Shown piece by piece: positions 22,809 to 32,800 of a DNA stretch of 64,000 nucleotides; within the stretch, counting starts at the first letter, position 1, and every line of letters begins with the position of its first letter. The translations under genes and the position numbers were made by a program. The notes below the pieces were generated by a model. The model had not been told where the DNA came from and made no database searches. It worked only from the letters and a program-made list of their open reading frames with translations. Source of the stretch: Anniella stebbinsi (lineage: Eukaryota > Chordata > Lepidosauria > Squamata > Anniellidae); the NCBI GenBank assembly GCA_029215795.1, contig JARDYH010000001.1, positions 399,503,154 to 399,567,153 on the forward strand. Reading direction: 5' to 3'.

Positions 22809-23204
22809 TAGGCCTGGGCACAGCACGGCCTGTGAGCCAAATGTGGCCCACCTGCCTGGGTTTTTTTGGGGGGGACAGGGGGTGCAACCAAGAGAAACAT
22901 CTATTTGGGAAGAAAACCATTTTGGTGACCAGCAGGTGGAGCTCCCCCCAGTGGATTCCAGGGTGGCGGGGAGGAATGCGACCCCTGGATGTTGCCTAGA
23001 CCTTCTCTATAGGCACCAAGGGACACAGAGATGAGCATCACTGGGCCCTGCTATTGATTGGCTGGCTGTATAGAGTGACTGCATGGCCAGGCCTAGTCTA
23101 TGCCCTCGGAGACCGATCCTTCCTTTGCATGCTCAACATCATGGAAGCTTCTGTTTGCTGTGCCTCAGCCTCTCCACTCCGGTGATGGAGAGGAAGTAGC
23201 TAAG
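22809..23204. other. Unique non-coding sequence
   Basis: Nothing recognised. Confidence 0.4.
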
Positions 23205-23310
23205 GTGCAGCCACACAGCGCACCCTTTGCACGCACAAAGTACCAGTTTCAATCTCTGGCAACTCCAGGTAGAAGGATCAGGTAGCTGGGAAGTCTTTTC
23301 CTTGGCGGGC
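23205..23310 (+). mobile_element. SINE 'C' fragment
   Basis: TTTGCACGCACAAAGTACCAG..TTTCAATCTCTGGCAACTCC..GGTAGAAGGATC corresponds to the tRNA-like part of SINE C. Confidence 0.55.
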
Positions 23311-24906
23311 CAGACAGGCCAACCTGGGAGATGCAGCAGCTTTCTTTTAAAGATCAGAACACAAACACTCCAGGGTGGAATCGGGGTATGGCTGCCCATT
23401 GCGCTCACGCATGGACCCTGCCATAAGATATCTCCATCAAAATCCCATCAGTAATGCACATTCTTTTAATGCCCCCCCCCCCATCCATAAGAATTCCAGT
23501 GCATGATTCACCACAGCAGCTGAAGACGAGTCTCCCCCAACACACACACACACACAAAATACATGTTCATGGACTGGCTCAAAGCCAAGCGAGCCCCCAT
23601 TCAATTAACAGAGATGATTTGATTATAATGGGAACTGTCTTATTAGTTCAGATAGAGGAATGAAAGCAAGCTCTGGCTGTTTAATTTATTAGATCCGATA
23701 CATTTCAATTGGGTGCTGGAAGCTTTTCTTTAACTATGGATGGCGTGCACACGAGATATTTAAATCCTTGCAAGAGCAACTATAAAAACAAAAAGCAATG
23801 GATTAGTGGGACCCCCCCAACCACCACTAAACAAGAGTATTGAGTCCTTGATTACGCACTCAAAATAAAGGTGAGTTTTAAGATATTTTGCTGAGGATTT
23901 GTTCTCTTGTTCACACGGCAGGATTATTCAAATTTATTCCAGGCGTCTCTACAGCTAAGAAGGATGAAGGTAGCGGGTGATGGAAAAGACCCTTCTCCAC
24001 CTGAGAGCCAAATAAACATGGGTCAAGTAGTCTGCTTTGATATAATGTAGTTTCCAGTGTTTCTGTATAGGAACCAGCTCACCCACACACCCCAGCGTGA
24101 AAATAAACCCACGGGACTTTTAAACAGCAGGCATTTTAATTTGACTGAAAGTGCGGATCCCGAATTCTGGAAGCAAATGGCACTGGAAGAACCCTTCTCA
24201 AGACTGGATTCCGTCACCCAGGGAAGGGGCGTATCTTAGCGGCACTGCGAAGAGGCTGCACATTTGACAATGGCAAAAGCCAAAAGAACGAGGCCGGACG
24301 CATCTTTGGGGCTGATGGCTTCAAAAGCGCTCACAAGAACATCCTGGCATTGATTACTAGGGGGAGAAAAGGTGTGTGTGTGTGGGGGGGGGAATTGCTG
24401 GAAATGATTTGCTTCAAGCATTGACCCAGGAAGTTCGTGATCTAGTAAATTACCTCAGACTGTTTTGTCCTCTTGACCTTGGAGTCCCCTGCCAAGGCCA
24501 GACTGGAACAGGGGTGTGCGCCAGCCCTCCTAATCGGCAGCAGGGTGGCCAGGTGTCCTCCTTTCAGTGGATAGTCCTCTGGTAGGAAAAGTTGGCCGAG
24601 GTCAGACCTCTGTTTGAAGGTACCCTCTATGATGGGCTGTCCTGTCCAAAAATCAGGGTTAAAGTCAAAGAACCCCAAGGAGGGAGAGCAGGTGGGGGTC
24701 TTGACGTTGTGCATTACAGTCAGCCTCTGGTGAGCAGACAGAGCAGACAGACAGTTCATTATAGTGAGATGTACCATCTTTCTTTAGTCAGCTAATTTAT
24801 TGGACAAGTAAAACTTAATACAATTAAATCAATTCAGATTTCTTTAATCAGATGGTGTCCCTCTATGGCACCCTTCTAACAAACCTGAAGAATTTGAAAT
24901 GCATAA
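23311..24906. other. Mostly unique non-coding sequence
   Basis: Holds a C-run (23470-23482), a short CA run (23543-23558), a GT/G-rich patch (24371-24391) and, at 24540-24690, GGGTGGCCAGGTGTCCTCCTTT-like sequence that may be the end of another hAT-like element. Around 24090-24330 is repeat-free GC-moderate sequence with open frames on both strands but no identifiable domain. Confidence 0.35.
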
Positions 24907-24912
24907 TCTCTC

Positions 24913-24958
<46 letters not shown>
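24907..24958. repeat. Compound (GT)n(GA)n microsatellite
   Basis: TGTGTGTG.. switches to GAGAGAGA.. without interruption. Confidence 0.95.
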
Positions 24959-24962
<4 letters not shown>

Positions 24963-25484
24963 TCACTAATATTGGTTTGCTAAACACTTGTAGACTACCT
25001 TTTATCCACCTTGGCCTCGAGACCAATTGACTTTCATTGTTCAGAGGCGCAGACCACGCAAAGCGCAATCGAATGAAGAGCTCAATAAAAAAACGAACAT
25101 ACTGAAAATGCCAGAGGAAAAGCTTATTGCACTCAGCAAAAGAAAAGGTGCAACGTTTATGCCGTACGCTATAGCTCTAGTTTCAACACTTCCCTTAAAA
25201 TTGCAGGGGGTCACAAATGGGGTACAAGGCCCCACATTATGCTTAAAGCAATTGTCAAGCGACCATGGAGGCCCTCTGGCACAAGCTATGCTTGCCGTTC
25301 TCGGTTTTCCATTTTAAGCAAGATTACAGAAGGCTGCAAGATTTGATGTGGGGGATCCAGGCCATGTAACAGGTTGCTTTGCTGCAGAGCATGGCCATAC
25401 CTTGCCTTCACATAAATGGTTCCAGGGATCCTTGCTTTGAGGCAGGATTCGTAGCAACACCAAAGCACCATATAGAAGTGCAGC
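24959..25484. other. Unique non-coding sequence
   Basis: A 96-codon plus-strand frame (25027-25317) has a lysine-rich start but no recognised domain. No repeat seen. Confidence 0.35.
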
Positions 25485-25650
25485 AGATAATAGTAATAAT
25501 AATATATTTATTTATTTATTACCCACCCTCCGGATCAAGGTGGGGAACAACATCAAACATAAAATACACAAAACTGATCAAAAGCACATAAAACCAATAC
25601 ATCATTAAAATACCAATAAAATACCAATAAAAACACTTAAAATTGATTCT
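25485..25650 (-). mobile_element. LINE 3' tail, reverse orientation
   Basis: ATTTATTTATTTATTACCCA..CCTCCGGATCAAGGTGGGG..ATAAAATACACAAAACTGAT has the order of an antisense L2-like tail. Confidence 0.7.
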
Positions 25651-25984
25651 CGACCGTCACCTCACATGGATGTCGTCAGTTCCAGGTCAAAGCGCTTAAG
25701 GGTTGCTCCTAACATTGCATTTTCCAATATGAGGTACGGACTGAGAAATGGCTAGAAAGCATTCTAATAAAGCTCAAATGTGCAAGACAAGAATGGTCAG
25801 AGATATGCTTTGTGGAAAGCTCCCAGGACCTTCACTGACCTTCAAAAGAAGGATGACATGGTTCATCTTGCGGCTGTTTCCTTTACCTAAGCATGACTTT
25901 TAAATAGCTTCATCTATTACAGACACACTAATAAAATGCAAAGCATGTTTTATTTGATCATACCTAAGACAACTTTCTTACATT
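25651..25984. other. Unique non-coding sequence
   Basis: Nothing recognised. Confidence 0.4.
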
Positions 25985-26262
25985 ATAGCTTTCAAATCAG
26001 AGCTGGCATCAAAGGTAGGCATGGCTGGGCACCAGCTGAGGGCCCACATGCTAGCAGCCCCCCCAGATTTGCTCCTCCTCTTCACCTTTGCAACTTGCTT
26101 GTTCACTTGCCTCTTGCTTTGGCTCAAGCGATGGTGGTAGTGAGGAGGAGGAACAGGAGATGCCCCTGCCTACTTGCTCACAGGCTCTCTGCCTGTTAAA
26201 CAAGCAAGTGATATCCATGAGGAAGAGGAGGAGGAAGAGCAGCTGGAGACAGTTACCTGGTT
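25985..26262 (-). repeat. Repeat family 'T', copy 3, inverted
   Basis: Read on the minus strand it follows copies 1 and 2 block by block: CTTCCTCCTCCTCTTCCTC, GGCAGAGAGCCTGTGAGCAA, CATCTCCTGTTCCTCC, CACTACCACCATCGCTTGAG, AAGCAAGAGGCAAGTGAACA, GGTGAAGAGGAGG, GTGGGCCCTCAGC and CATGCCTACCTTTGATGCCA. It shows the uninterrupted site where copy 2 took an LTR. Confidence 0.7.
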
Positions 26263-26642
26263 TGCATGAACAGCAGCAAATCATGGGTTAATTAACACAT
26301 GGGTGAATTAACCCAAGATTTGCCACAGTGTGTGCCATGCACATTCCAACACCAGTTTGAATATTCGCCCTCTGAATGGGCCAATCAGAGGTTGTAATGT
26401 GACGTCCGAACCCAGATGATATAGGTTAACAGTGGCTTAAACAACCCACAGTTAACCTATCTAATTGTAGGTTAGCAATGAGTTATTTAAGTCATGATTA
26501 ATCTATAGTCACGTTACAACCTCCAATTTGTCCCATCAGAGGGCGAATATTCAAAACAGTGTCAGAATGTGTCCAGCATTCGCTTCAGCAAAACTTGGGT
26601 TAATTCACTCACGATTTGCCACTAGTATATGTGAACAGGGCC
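26263..26642. mobile_element. Long palindromic MITE, 'GAATATTCGCCCTCTGA' type
   Basis: The left half carries GGTGAATTAACCCAAGATTT, TTTGAATATTCGCCCTCTGA, AGAGGTTGTAATGTGACG and ATAGGTTAAC. The right half carries their inverted complements in reverse order (GTTAACCTAT, CACGTTACAACCTCC, TCAGAGGGCGAATATTCAAA, CTTGGGTTAATTCACTC). The element is about 375 bp with near full-length dyad symmetry and no coding capacity: a foldback non-autonomous DNA transposon. Confidence 0.8.
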
Positions 26643-27254
26643 AAGAGTGATTGAGGAGGTGGTCTACCCAAGGGCACTGACTGTGCCTCCCCCTCACATC
26701 CGCCCCTCATCTCCCTGGGTCTGCTAGAAAGCTGAAATTCAGTCCGCACCCAAGTAAAAATATCTTGGGCAAACCGTCGAACCCTTGAACAAAGTTTACC
26801 TCATAAAAGAAGCCAGTGCAGAGCAAATGTCACCATACACGATACAGAACGAGGGGCTGAGGGAGTCGTGTTGCTTCTCCACACGCTTCAGGGTTGATTA
26901 GAGAAGGGGGGAAGGGAGCTTCCTGGAGCAGCCAGGAAGGCACCAAGCGTGCGGGATTCAAGTGGCCTATTGTAAATATGGCCGTGTCATTCCCATTATT
27001 TCTTGCCCAAACGACCTTTCGCCGCTTCAGCTGCAGTAGCAAAATACGGGGCCCGCCATCCATTGGCCCGCCAGGAATAGCTACGAAGGCCAGGCAGCCG
27101 TCCCAAACCCTGCCCAGGGTTCATTCTTAGCGGAGCAAGATCCATTTACTACATCAGACAGCCAGGCTGAAAATACCTCAGAGGGTTTCCCCCTCCACAC
27201 ACACACACCTTTTATTTTTTTTGTTTCCTGACCACTTTCCAATCAACATGCGTT
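26643..27254. other. Unique non-coding sequence
   Basis: Nothing recognised apart from a short CA patch near 27196. Confidence 0.4.
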
Positions 27255-27520
27255 GCTGGTTTATTTTATTCATTTATTACATTTCTATACCACCCCATAG
27301 CCGAAGCTCTCTGGGCGGTTTACAATTTTTTTTAAAAAAGCCTGAACATTAAAAAGTCAATATACAAAATTTCAAATCATAAAATATAAAAACAGCTGAT
27401 ATTTAAAACATTTTAAACTTGTAAGCCTGTGCATAAATTCGGTACAAAACCTCAACTTAAGCTGTTAAAATGCCTGGGAGACAAGAAAAGTTTTGACCTG
27501 GTGCCGAAAAGGTAACAGAT
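27255..27520 (-). mobile_element. L2-type LINE 3' end, reverse orientation
   Basis: ACATTTCTATACCACCCCAT..AGCCGAAGCTCTCTGGGCGG..TTTACAAT is the exact antisense of the L2 terminus at 50575-50636. It continues through the AT-rich 3' UTR to AAAAGTTTTGACCTGGTGCC. Confidence 0.88.
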
Positions 27521-28329
27521 GCAGCTGGTGTGGATCAGGAGACGGCACACAGGATTGAGGCAGCATAGGGACCAGGGCCGCAATCCTATGCATGTTTACA
27601 CAGAAAAAAAAGTCCTACAATTCCCAGCATTCCTTAGCCAGGCTCAGAAGTGGCATTTTCTGTTGTCGCAGAAACTGGCTTGATTAACAATGCCGCCCCT
27701 CTTTCTCATCAGCCCCTCCCCACAAGCTGCACAGAATGTAAAAGCAAATAGTTGTACTATCTACCAACAGGTAAAAAGGCCAACAACTACAGATGGCATG
27801 CCATGCAAGGCGAAGCTACAGATCCCGCAGGACTCTGGGTCAAATCTCACCTCTGCAATAAATTTACTACATGGCCTTGGGCAATTCACACACACACACT
27901 CTCAACCTCTGCCTCCCCCAACAGTAACACGGGAATACTGCGCTACACAGCAAGGCTGTTGTAAGGATTACCGATGTCAAGTTTATCAAAACACAGAGCA
28001 CCATTATTACTACTACTAAGCAAGCAAACCTGAACGGCCGATTCCAGCTTCAGCAAACCTCATCCACTCTTGCCAATAATTGCTCCGGAACGTCTCCCCA
28101 CCTTTACGTCCCTTGACCGGCATTTCCCATGAGGCAACAGCCATAGGCCTGGTTTCCACAAACTGCAGAACCAGGCTGCGCTAGAGTCCTGAAGTGGTAG
28201 GACAGAGCATGCTACTTCCGGATGCTACTGGTTTTACTTGCAAGGCATTTTTGTTTTAAACATCAGGGAACATTCAGGAGAGGCGAGGAGGCCCTGTTTA
28301 CACTCAAAAGTGGTATAGCTCCAACCTCC
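27521..28329. other. SINE 'B' copy in otherwise unique sequence
   Basis: 27580-27625 has a half copy of the short CCTATGCATGTTTA MITE. 27825-27990 is a SINE B body (GGGTCAAATCTCACCTCTGC..GGCCTTGGGCAATTCAC..GCAAGGCTGTTGTAAGGATT). The rest is unrecognised. Confidence 0.5.
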
Positions 28330-28528
28330 ATCCCACCTCTTTTCCTCCTTAAGGAACCCAAGGCGGCATACATAATCCTCCTCCTCTCCATTTTATCCTC
28401 ACAACAGCAACCCTGTGAAGTAGGTGGGGCCGAGAGTCTGTGATTGGCCCAAAGTCACCCAGTGAGTTTCCATGGCCAAGTGGGGACTAAAACCCGGATC
28501 TCTCGACTTTCAGTCCAACACTAACCTT
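28330..28528 (-). mobile_element. tRNA-derived SINE, reverse orientation
   Basis: AAGGCGGCATACATAATCCT..CATTTTATCCTCACAACAGC..CCAAAGTCACCCAGTGAGTT..AACCCGGATCTC..AGTCCAACACTAACC is antisense to the SINE head-plus-body order seen in sense at 40095. A related antisense copy lies at 62120-62330. Confidence 0.75.
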
Positions 28529-28706
28529 GCCCTCTTTTGTATCTGGTTACTCTACTATAGCTCCTGCACCTTTAACTGTTGTGATGAAGAGGGGATTTCA
28601 CGAGGTGCTGCAGGCATGCATCCAAATGCCACCTGCTGAAATTCCCTTTTCAATACAACTGTTAAAGATGCAGGAGCCCGGTCCTCCTTTCCATATGGTC
28701 ACCCTA
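28529..28706. mobile_element. Half copy of the hAT-like foldback MITE 'E'
   Basis: It contains the right half of the element found complete at 62397-62716: ACCTTTAACTGTTGTGATGA, CACCTGCTGAAATTCCCTTT, CAACTGTTAAAGATGCAGGA and the terminus ATGGTCACCCTA. The left half is missing, cut at the junction with the SINE. Confidence 0.8.
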
Positions 28707-29343
28707 GCTTAAAAGCCAAAGGAAGCAAACTCTTTCTCTCTCTCTTCCACACATCCACACAGATTTATTTTCCACCATCAGGAAAAGGAAGGGGTGCCAG
28801 GAAAGCAGCAAGCCGGTAATCCAGTCCCAACCATTCATTGCTTTCCAGGGCACAGCAAACCAGCACCGAACCCAGGAGGCGGAGGAGAGAGAGATGAGAA
28901 TTCCAACGCATGCAAACCACACCATTTCCCCCAACCCCCCAAAGCAGCCAGCTGGAAAGACCCACCTGGATGTTCCTGCCATTTCCTCATCCGGTCCTTC
29001 TTTCAAGGCCGCGGTATCTCTCTCCACCCCCCCCCCCCACCCCGCTGCAGCCATCAGCAAGCCCGCATCTCCAAGATGCCTCCCCGACATCCCTGCCTTG
29101 GGATAACCTCCTTGGGGTCCTCGGCCCAACTCCTCCCAAACTTCACTTTCCCAAGAGGAGGACGGAGGCGGAAAACGCCGGAGACCCCCCGCCAACGGAG
29201 ACCCCCCACCCCCGGAGACCCCCAGCCAGGGTGCGCCAGCGTCTCTCTCAGCCACCTGGGCAGTGCGATTTTCTATTGAAGGGCGAGAGATGGAGCCGGC
29301 GCAGCAAATATGGCTCCCCTTGGCAAGCCGTTCTTCCAGCCCA

Positions 29344-29380
29344 GCGTTATCTCTCCAGATAACGCCGCAGCCAGATAAGG
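29344..29380. promoter_or_regulatory. Triple GATA-site cluster with perfect dyad
   Basis: GCGTTATCT (29344-29352) and AGATAACGC (29357-29365) form a perfect 9-bp inverted repeat with a 4-bp spacer. A third site, AGATAAGG, follows at 29373-29380. WGATAR is the known binding core of GATA zinc-finger factors, and palindromic pairs are bound cooperatively by their two fingers. Occupancy is inference. Confidence 0.45.
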
Positions 29381-30317
29381 ATGGAGTTGACCGGGGAGGC
29401 TGCGGGGCTGCTGGCCGTCCTGTCTATCTCTTCTCCTTCCCGGATCGGGCTTTGGGAGAGAGGACGGAGAGGACGCCAGCCGGGCCAAACCATGCAGCGA
29501 TCCCACGACCTGCCCAGCCGGGCTGAGCTGGGCAACGACCCGCGATGGGGACGGGGGTGTGGCGGGCGCGGAGGTCGCGCTTGGCCGGCTAAATTCGACA
29601 TGCGCCGGGTCCATTTCCTCTCCGCCTGCTGCTCCGTCCGGCCCACAGGCGACACCGACCGACCTGCTCCGGGGCGCGCCGCGGGGACGGGGGCAGAAGG
29701 AAAGCAACACGCGTGTCGATGGAAGGGGGGGGGGGGTTGGCTGCCGGGATCGGGGCCGCCTCCTGGGGATCAGGGCCCTCCTTTGCCCGGGGGCCCCGAT
29801 CCCCGGGGAAGCCACAACGAAGAAAGTTGGGGGAGAGGCGGTCGAGGAAGGGGCATTCGGGGCGACGCGCTACCCCCCGGGCAGCCCCCCCCCGGCTTTT
29901 GGCGGTGCCGGCGGCATTCGCGTGCAAAAGGACAGGTGGTCGGGCGCGCGTGCCGGCGTGTAAGCGAGCGCGCGGGCCGGCGAAGGTCAGCTCCGGCACC
30001 TCGGAGGCGCTGCCCCGACCCTCCCCCCCCCCCCTCCGGGAGCGCAGCGAGATGCCCCAGCGGGTTTGCATGCAAAAAGAACCAGCCTGCCTCCAGAGAA
30101 GGAGGGAAACGTGCGTCCCCTATTCGCGCCCCCCTCCCATTCGCGTCCCCCAACCACCACCACGTCCTCCAGCCAGGCACGCCTGCGAGGGCTCCTACCG
30201 GGAGAGGCGAGCGCTGCTCGGCAGGACTCCGTTCCGCCTTCGCTTGCAGCGGCAGCAGCAGCTGCAGGAACCTCCCCGCCTGCTCGCAGCCTCTGCGTCT
30301 CTCTCAGCCCTTTGCAA

Positions 30318-30341
30318 GCTGCTGCTGCTGCTGCTGCTGCT
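30318..30341. repeat. (CTG)n run in the CpG island
   Basis: Eight CTG/GCT units in a row, followed by CTTCTTCC. Confidence 0.9.
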
Positions 30342-30640
30342 TCTTCCCAAGCTCTGTGAGCCCCCAGCCCAGGGAGAGCAGGAAACGCGTCATCACCCCG
30401 GGACCGACCGGCCAGCTGGCCTTCCTCCTCCTCCTCCTCCCAGCTCCACGACCCAAAACTGGGGATTACTGGACCGGCCTCTCCTCCCGCCCCCCGCTAG
30501 CTTGCGGTGCGAGATGATCCCCATCCTAGAATTAGCTCATCTCCCCCCCACCCACGAAAGCCCAAGGAAAGGTAGGGGTTCTCTCTCCCCGCTCCCGATC
30601 CCACGGACTTGCTCCCGAGTAAAGGTGAAGCGGTTCGGGC

Positions 30641-31235
30641 TCCTTTTGTATTGTACCTAAGGACGAGGCATCTTCTCCGAAGGGAGCGTTGCCTTAAAAA
30701 CAAACAAACAAACCCAAGAGAAAACTGCCTCTGCTCCTGTGCTTTTAAAAGCAGCTGTTCCTGCTGAAATGCAGCAAGGGGGCATCGTCCCAGCACTGGC
30801 AGCAGGAAATGCTTGAAGTGCTACATTTCTGCAAGGCAGATCCCTATTTAAAAACCCAGGAGGAAGGCCCGTGAAAGAAAGAAAGAAAAGACGAAAGCTG
30901 GCGAGCGCGCTCCCCGGTGTTGCTTACTTGGCTGCTTTCTCGTTCCAGCACCGAACAGAATCATGTTGCTCATCTGTCCTGTATTCTAGAATCCCGCACA
31001 CTCCAGTTACTCGATGTTATTCTTGTAACTCATGAGATGCACCTTGAAAAGGAGGTCACTGGGCCAGCTGTACCCAAATGCAAAAACGTATGTCTTCGTT
31101 TGAACAGGAGGTGGATAAAAGGACATTTTGAGAGGTAGGTCTGCTTGGATAGGACTACGTCCCATGGAAGATACAGGGGAGGAACTCTTGACCCATTGAG
31201 GAGCTGGGCAGAACCAGTTGTCAATAAAATAAGAT
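30641..31235. other. Unique sequence flanking the CpG island
   Basis: A short (AAAC)n run at 30698-30712 and a TATA-like CTATTTAAAAAC at about 30842-30853 are present. No exon recognised. Confidence 0.35.
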
Positions 31236-31500
31236 GTTCTCTGTATAAAGGAAGTGAGGCAGGTGGCTACCAGGAGGAGGGCCTTCTCTGCTGTGGCACC
31301 CCTGCTGTGGAATAAGCTCTCCAGAGAGGTTCGCCTGGCACCTACGTTATACTTCTTTAGATGCCTGGTGAAGACCTTTTTTTTTCAGTGTTTAAACAGT
31401 TTATCAGTTTAATTTTTAACATTGCTGTTTTAAATCTGTATTTTAAATTGGTATTAACTGTTGCATGGCTGCTTGGTTTTATCCTGCTTGTGTTCTTATA
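31236..31500 (+). mobile_element. LINE 3' end
   Basis: GAGGGCCTTCTCTGCTGTGG, GTGGAATAAGCTCTCCAGAG and CTTTAGATGCCTGGTGAAGA match the closing codons of L2/CR1-type frames, followed by a T-rich 3' UTR. It belongs to a different subfamily from 49602-50636. Confidence 0.7.
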
Positions 31501-31504
31501 TTGT

Positions 31505-31815
31505 ATTTTTATAATAACACAGGAAGAGCCCTGCTGGTCCATCTAGTCCAGCACTCTGTTCACACAGTGGTCAACCAGCTGTCGACCAGGAACCCACAAG
31601 CAGGACATGGGTGCATGGGCACCCTCCCACCCATATTCCCCAGCAACTGGTGTATGTAGGCTGACTGCCTCTGATACTGGAGGTAACCCCTAGCCATCAG
31701 GACAAGTAGCCATTGATAGTCTCCTTTCCCAACCCTATCTGGAGATGCTGCCAGGGAATGAACCTGGGGCCTGCATGCAAAACGGGAGCTCTATTCACTG
31801 AGCAATGGTCTCTCT
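31505..31815. mobile_element. Repeat 'A' with SINE 'C' end
   Basis: GAAGAGCCCTGCTGGTCCAT, CTGTTCACACAGTGG..CAACCAGCTG, CATGGGTGCATGGGCACCCT and CTGATACTGGAGGTAAC match the family at 6527. 31725-31815 is an antisense SINE C fragment. Confidence 0.75.
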
Positions 31816-32461
31816 GAATAGGATGGTGCCTCACATGCAACAAAAACTTTAAGAACCAGTGGTTTGCATTCAAGGAAGAAGACAGGCGTGTGCCATGAAG
31901 GGTGAGTGGTGGGCTGAAATGGGATATTGGAGATCCAGAAGGTTGATCATGAGAAGGGGTGGGAATGTGATTTGACAAATAGTGGACAAGACATTTCCCA
32001 GCTGTAAGTGGTGACCAAAGAACCTGATGCCCAAGCTGTCCTTTTTTTCTGGCTTTCAGAGAGCAATGCGACCATGTTATAAGGTTGAGCACCGATCCAT
32101 GCTTACGTGTGTGTCAATAGAATGTTTGATTTATTGCGCCACAGCCATCCAATGGATGTGCCATAGGAGACTTGAATGGAAAGTTCTCTGTTCTGCTCTG
32201 AAATCCTTGGGCAGATCAATGTTTTGGAATTGGTAAGATCTATTCAGGGCAACAAACTAGTATACTTATCCAGCTATTGAGTTACCCCAGTCTGTCCCAA
32301 TCTGGGCTGCCGAGTGTGAAACCGGAATTACGATTCCTTTAACCAGAGTGTCCCTTAAAAGAGGAAATTAAAAATAAAATAAGAGTGCCACCTCCTGCCT
32401 GTTCAAGAAATAGATGCAAGTATTTTGATCAGGGTAGCATTAACTGCTATTCTCCTAAGTC
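31816..32461. other. Unique non-coding sequence
   Basis: Nothing recognised. Confidence 0.4.
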
Positions 32462-32562
32462 AGGGGTGGGCAACCTTTGGTCCTCCAGATATTTTGACCT
32501 ACAACTCCCATGATCCCTCATTATTAGCTATGCTTGTCAGGGATGATGGGAGTTTCAGACCA
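32462..32562. mobile_element. Palindromic MITE, 'TTGGACTACAACTCCCAT' family
   Basis: TTGGTCCTCCAGATATTTTG..CTACAACTCCCATGATCC with a partial inverted right arm (GGGATGATGGGAGTTTCAG). Confidence 0.7.
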
Positions 32563-32569
32563 GCCTAGA

Positions 32570-32800
32570 GTAGGAGTCCTGAACCTATTTGTACCTATAG
32601 ACACATTTTGGGAATTTGAGAAAGCTGTGGGCACTACCACAAAATGGCTCCCATGGCGGATGTGGCTAATCACATATTGGCTGCTGCAGGATCTGGCTAG
32701 CAGCCATTTAACGCAAGCGTCCACAACACTCAAAATTTTAAAGGTGCCCACCAACCAAAAAAGATTGGGGACCTCTGAACTACCGTGTATAGGTGGACCA
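32570..32800. mobile_element. Dispersed element 'F' (hAT-like non-autonomous)
   Basis: GTGGGCACTACCACAAAATGG..CTCCCATGGCGGATGTGGCT..AATCACATATTGGCTGC. The same element at 62331 is interrupted by the foldback MITE exactly after GGATGTGGCTAGTC-like sequence. The end AAAAAAGATTGGGGACCTCTGAAC resembles a hAT terminus read in reverse. Confidence 0.5.

Larger units (their letters stand above)
28980..30640. promoter_or_regulatory. CpG island without a recognised gene
   Basis: CpG dinucleotides and G+C rise sharply here compared with both flanks. Large open frames occur on both strands (378 and 315 codons plus, 180 and 160 codons minus), as expected from stop-codon depletion in GC-rich DNA. None shows a domain or a credible start. 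The block includes a GATA motif cluster (29344-29380), a C-run, and a CTG/GCT run (30318-30341). CpG islands of this length normally mark promoters, so an unrecognised transcript with a non-coding first exon is plausible. I looked for VPS13C exon 1, the human neighbour of C2CD4A, and did not see it. Confidence 0.65.

Noticed and set aside
28980..30640. VPS13C first exon on the minus strand
   Set aside because: It would be expected from human synteny, but I found no sequence encoding its conserved N-terminus in or near the CpG island.
29381..30660. Open frames of 378 and 315 codons (plus) and 180 and 160 codons (minus) in the CpG island
   Set aside because: They overlap each other in several frames, are rich in Pro, Arg, Gly and Ala as any GC-rich frame would be, and show no domain. 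Loss of stop codons in GC-rich DNA explains them.
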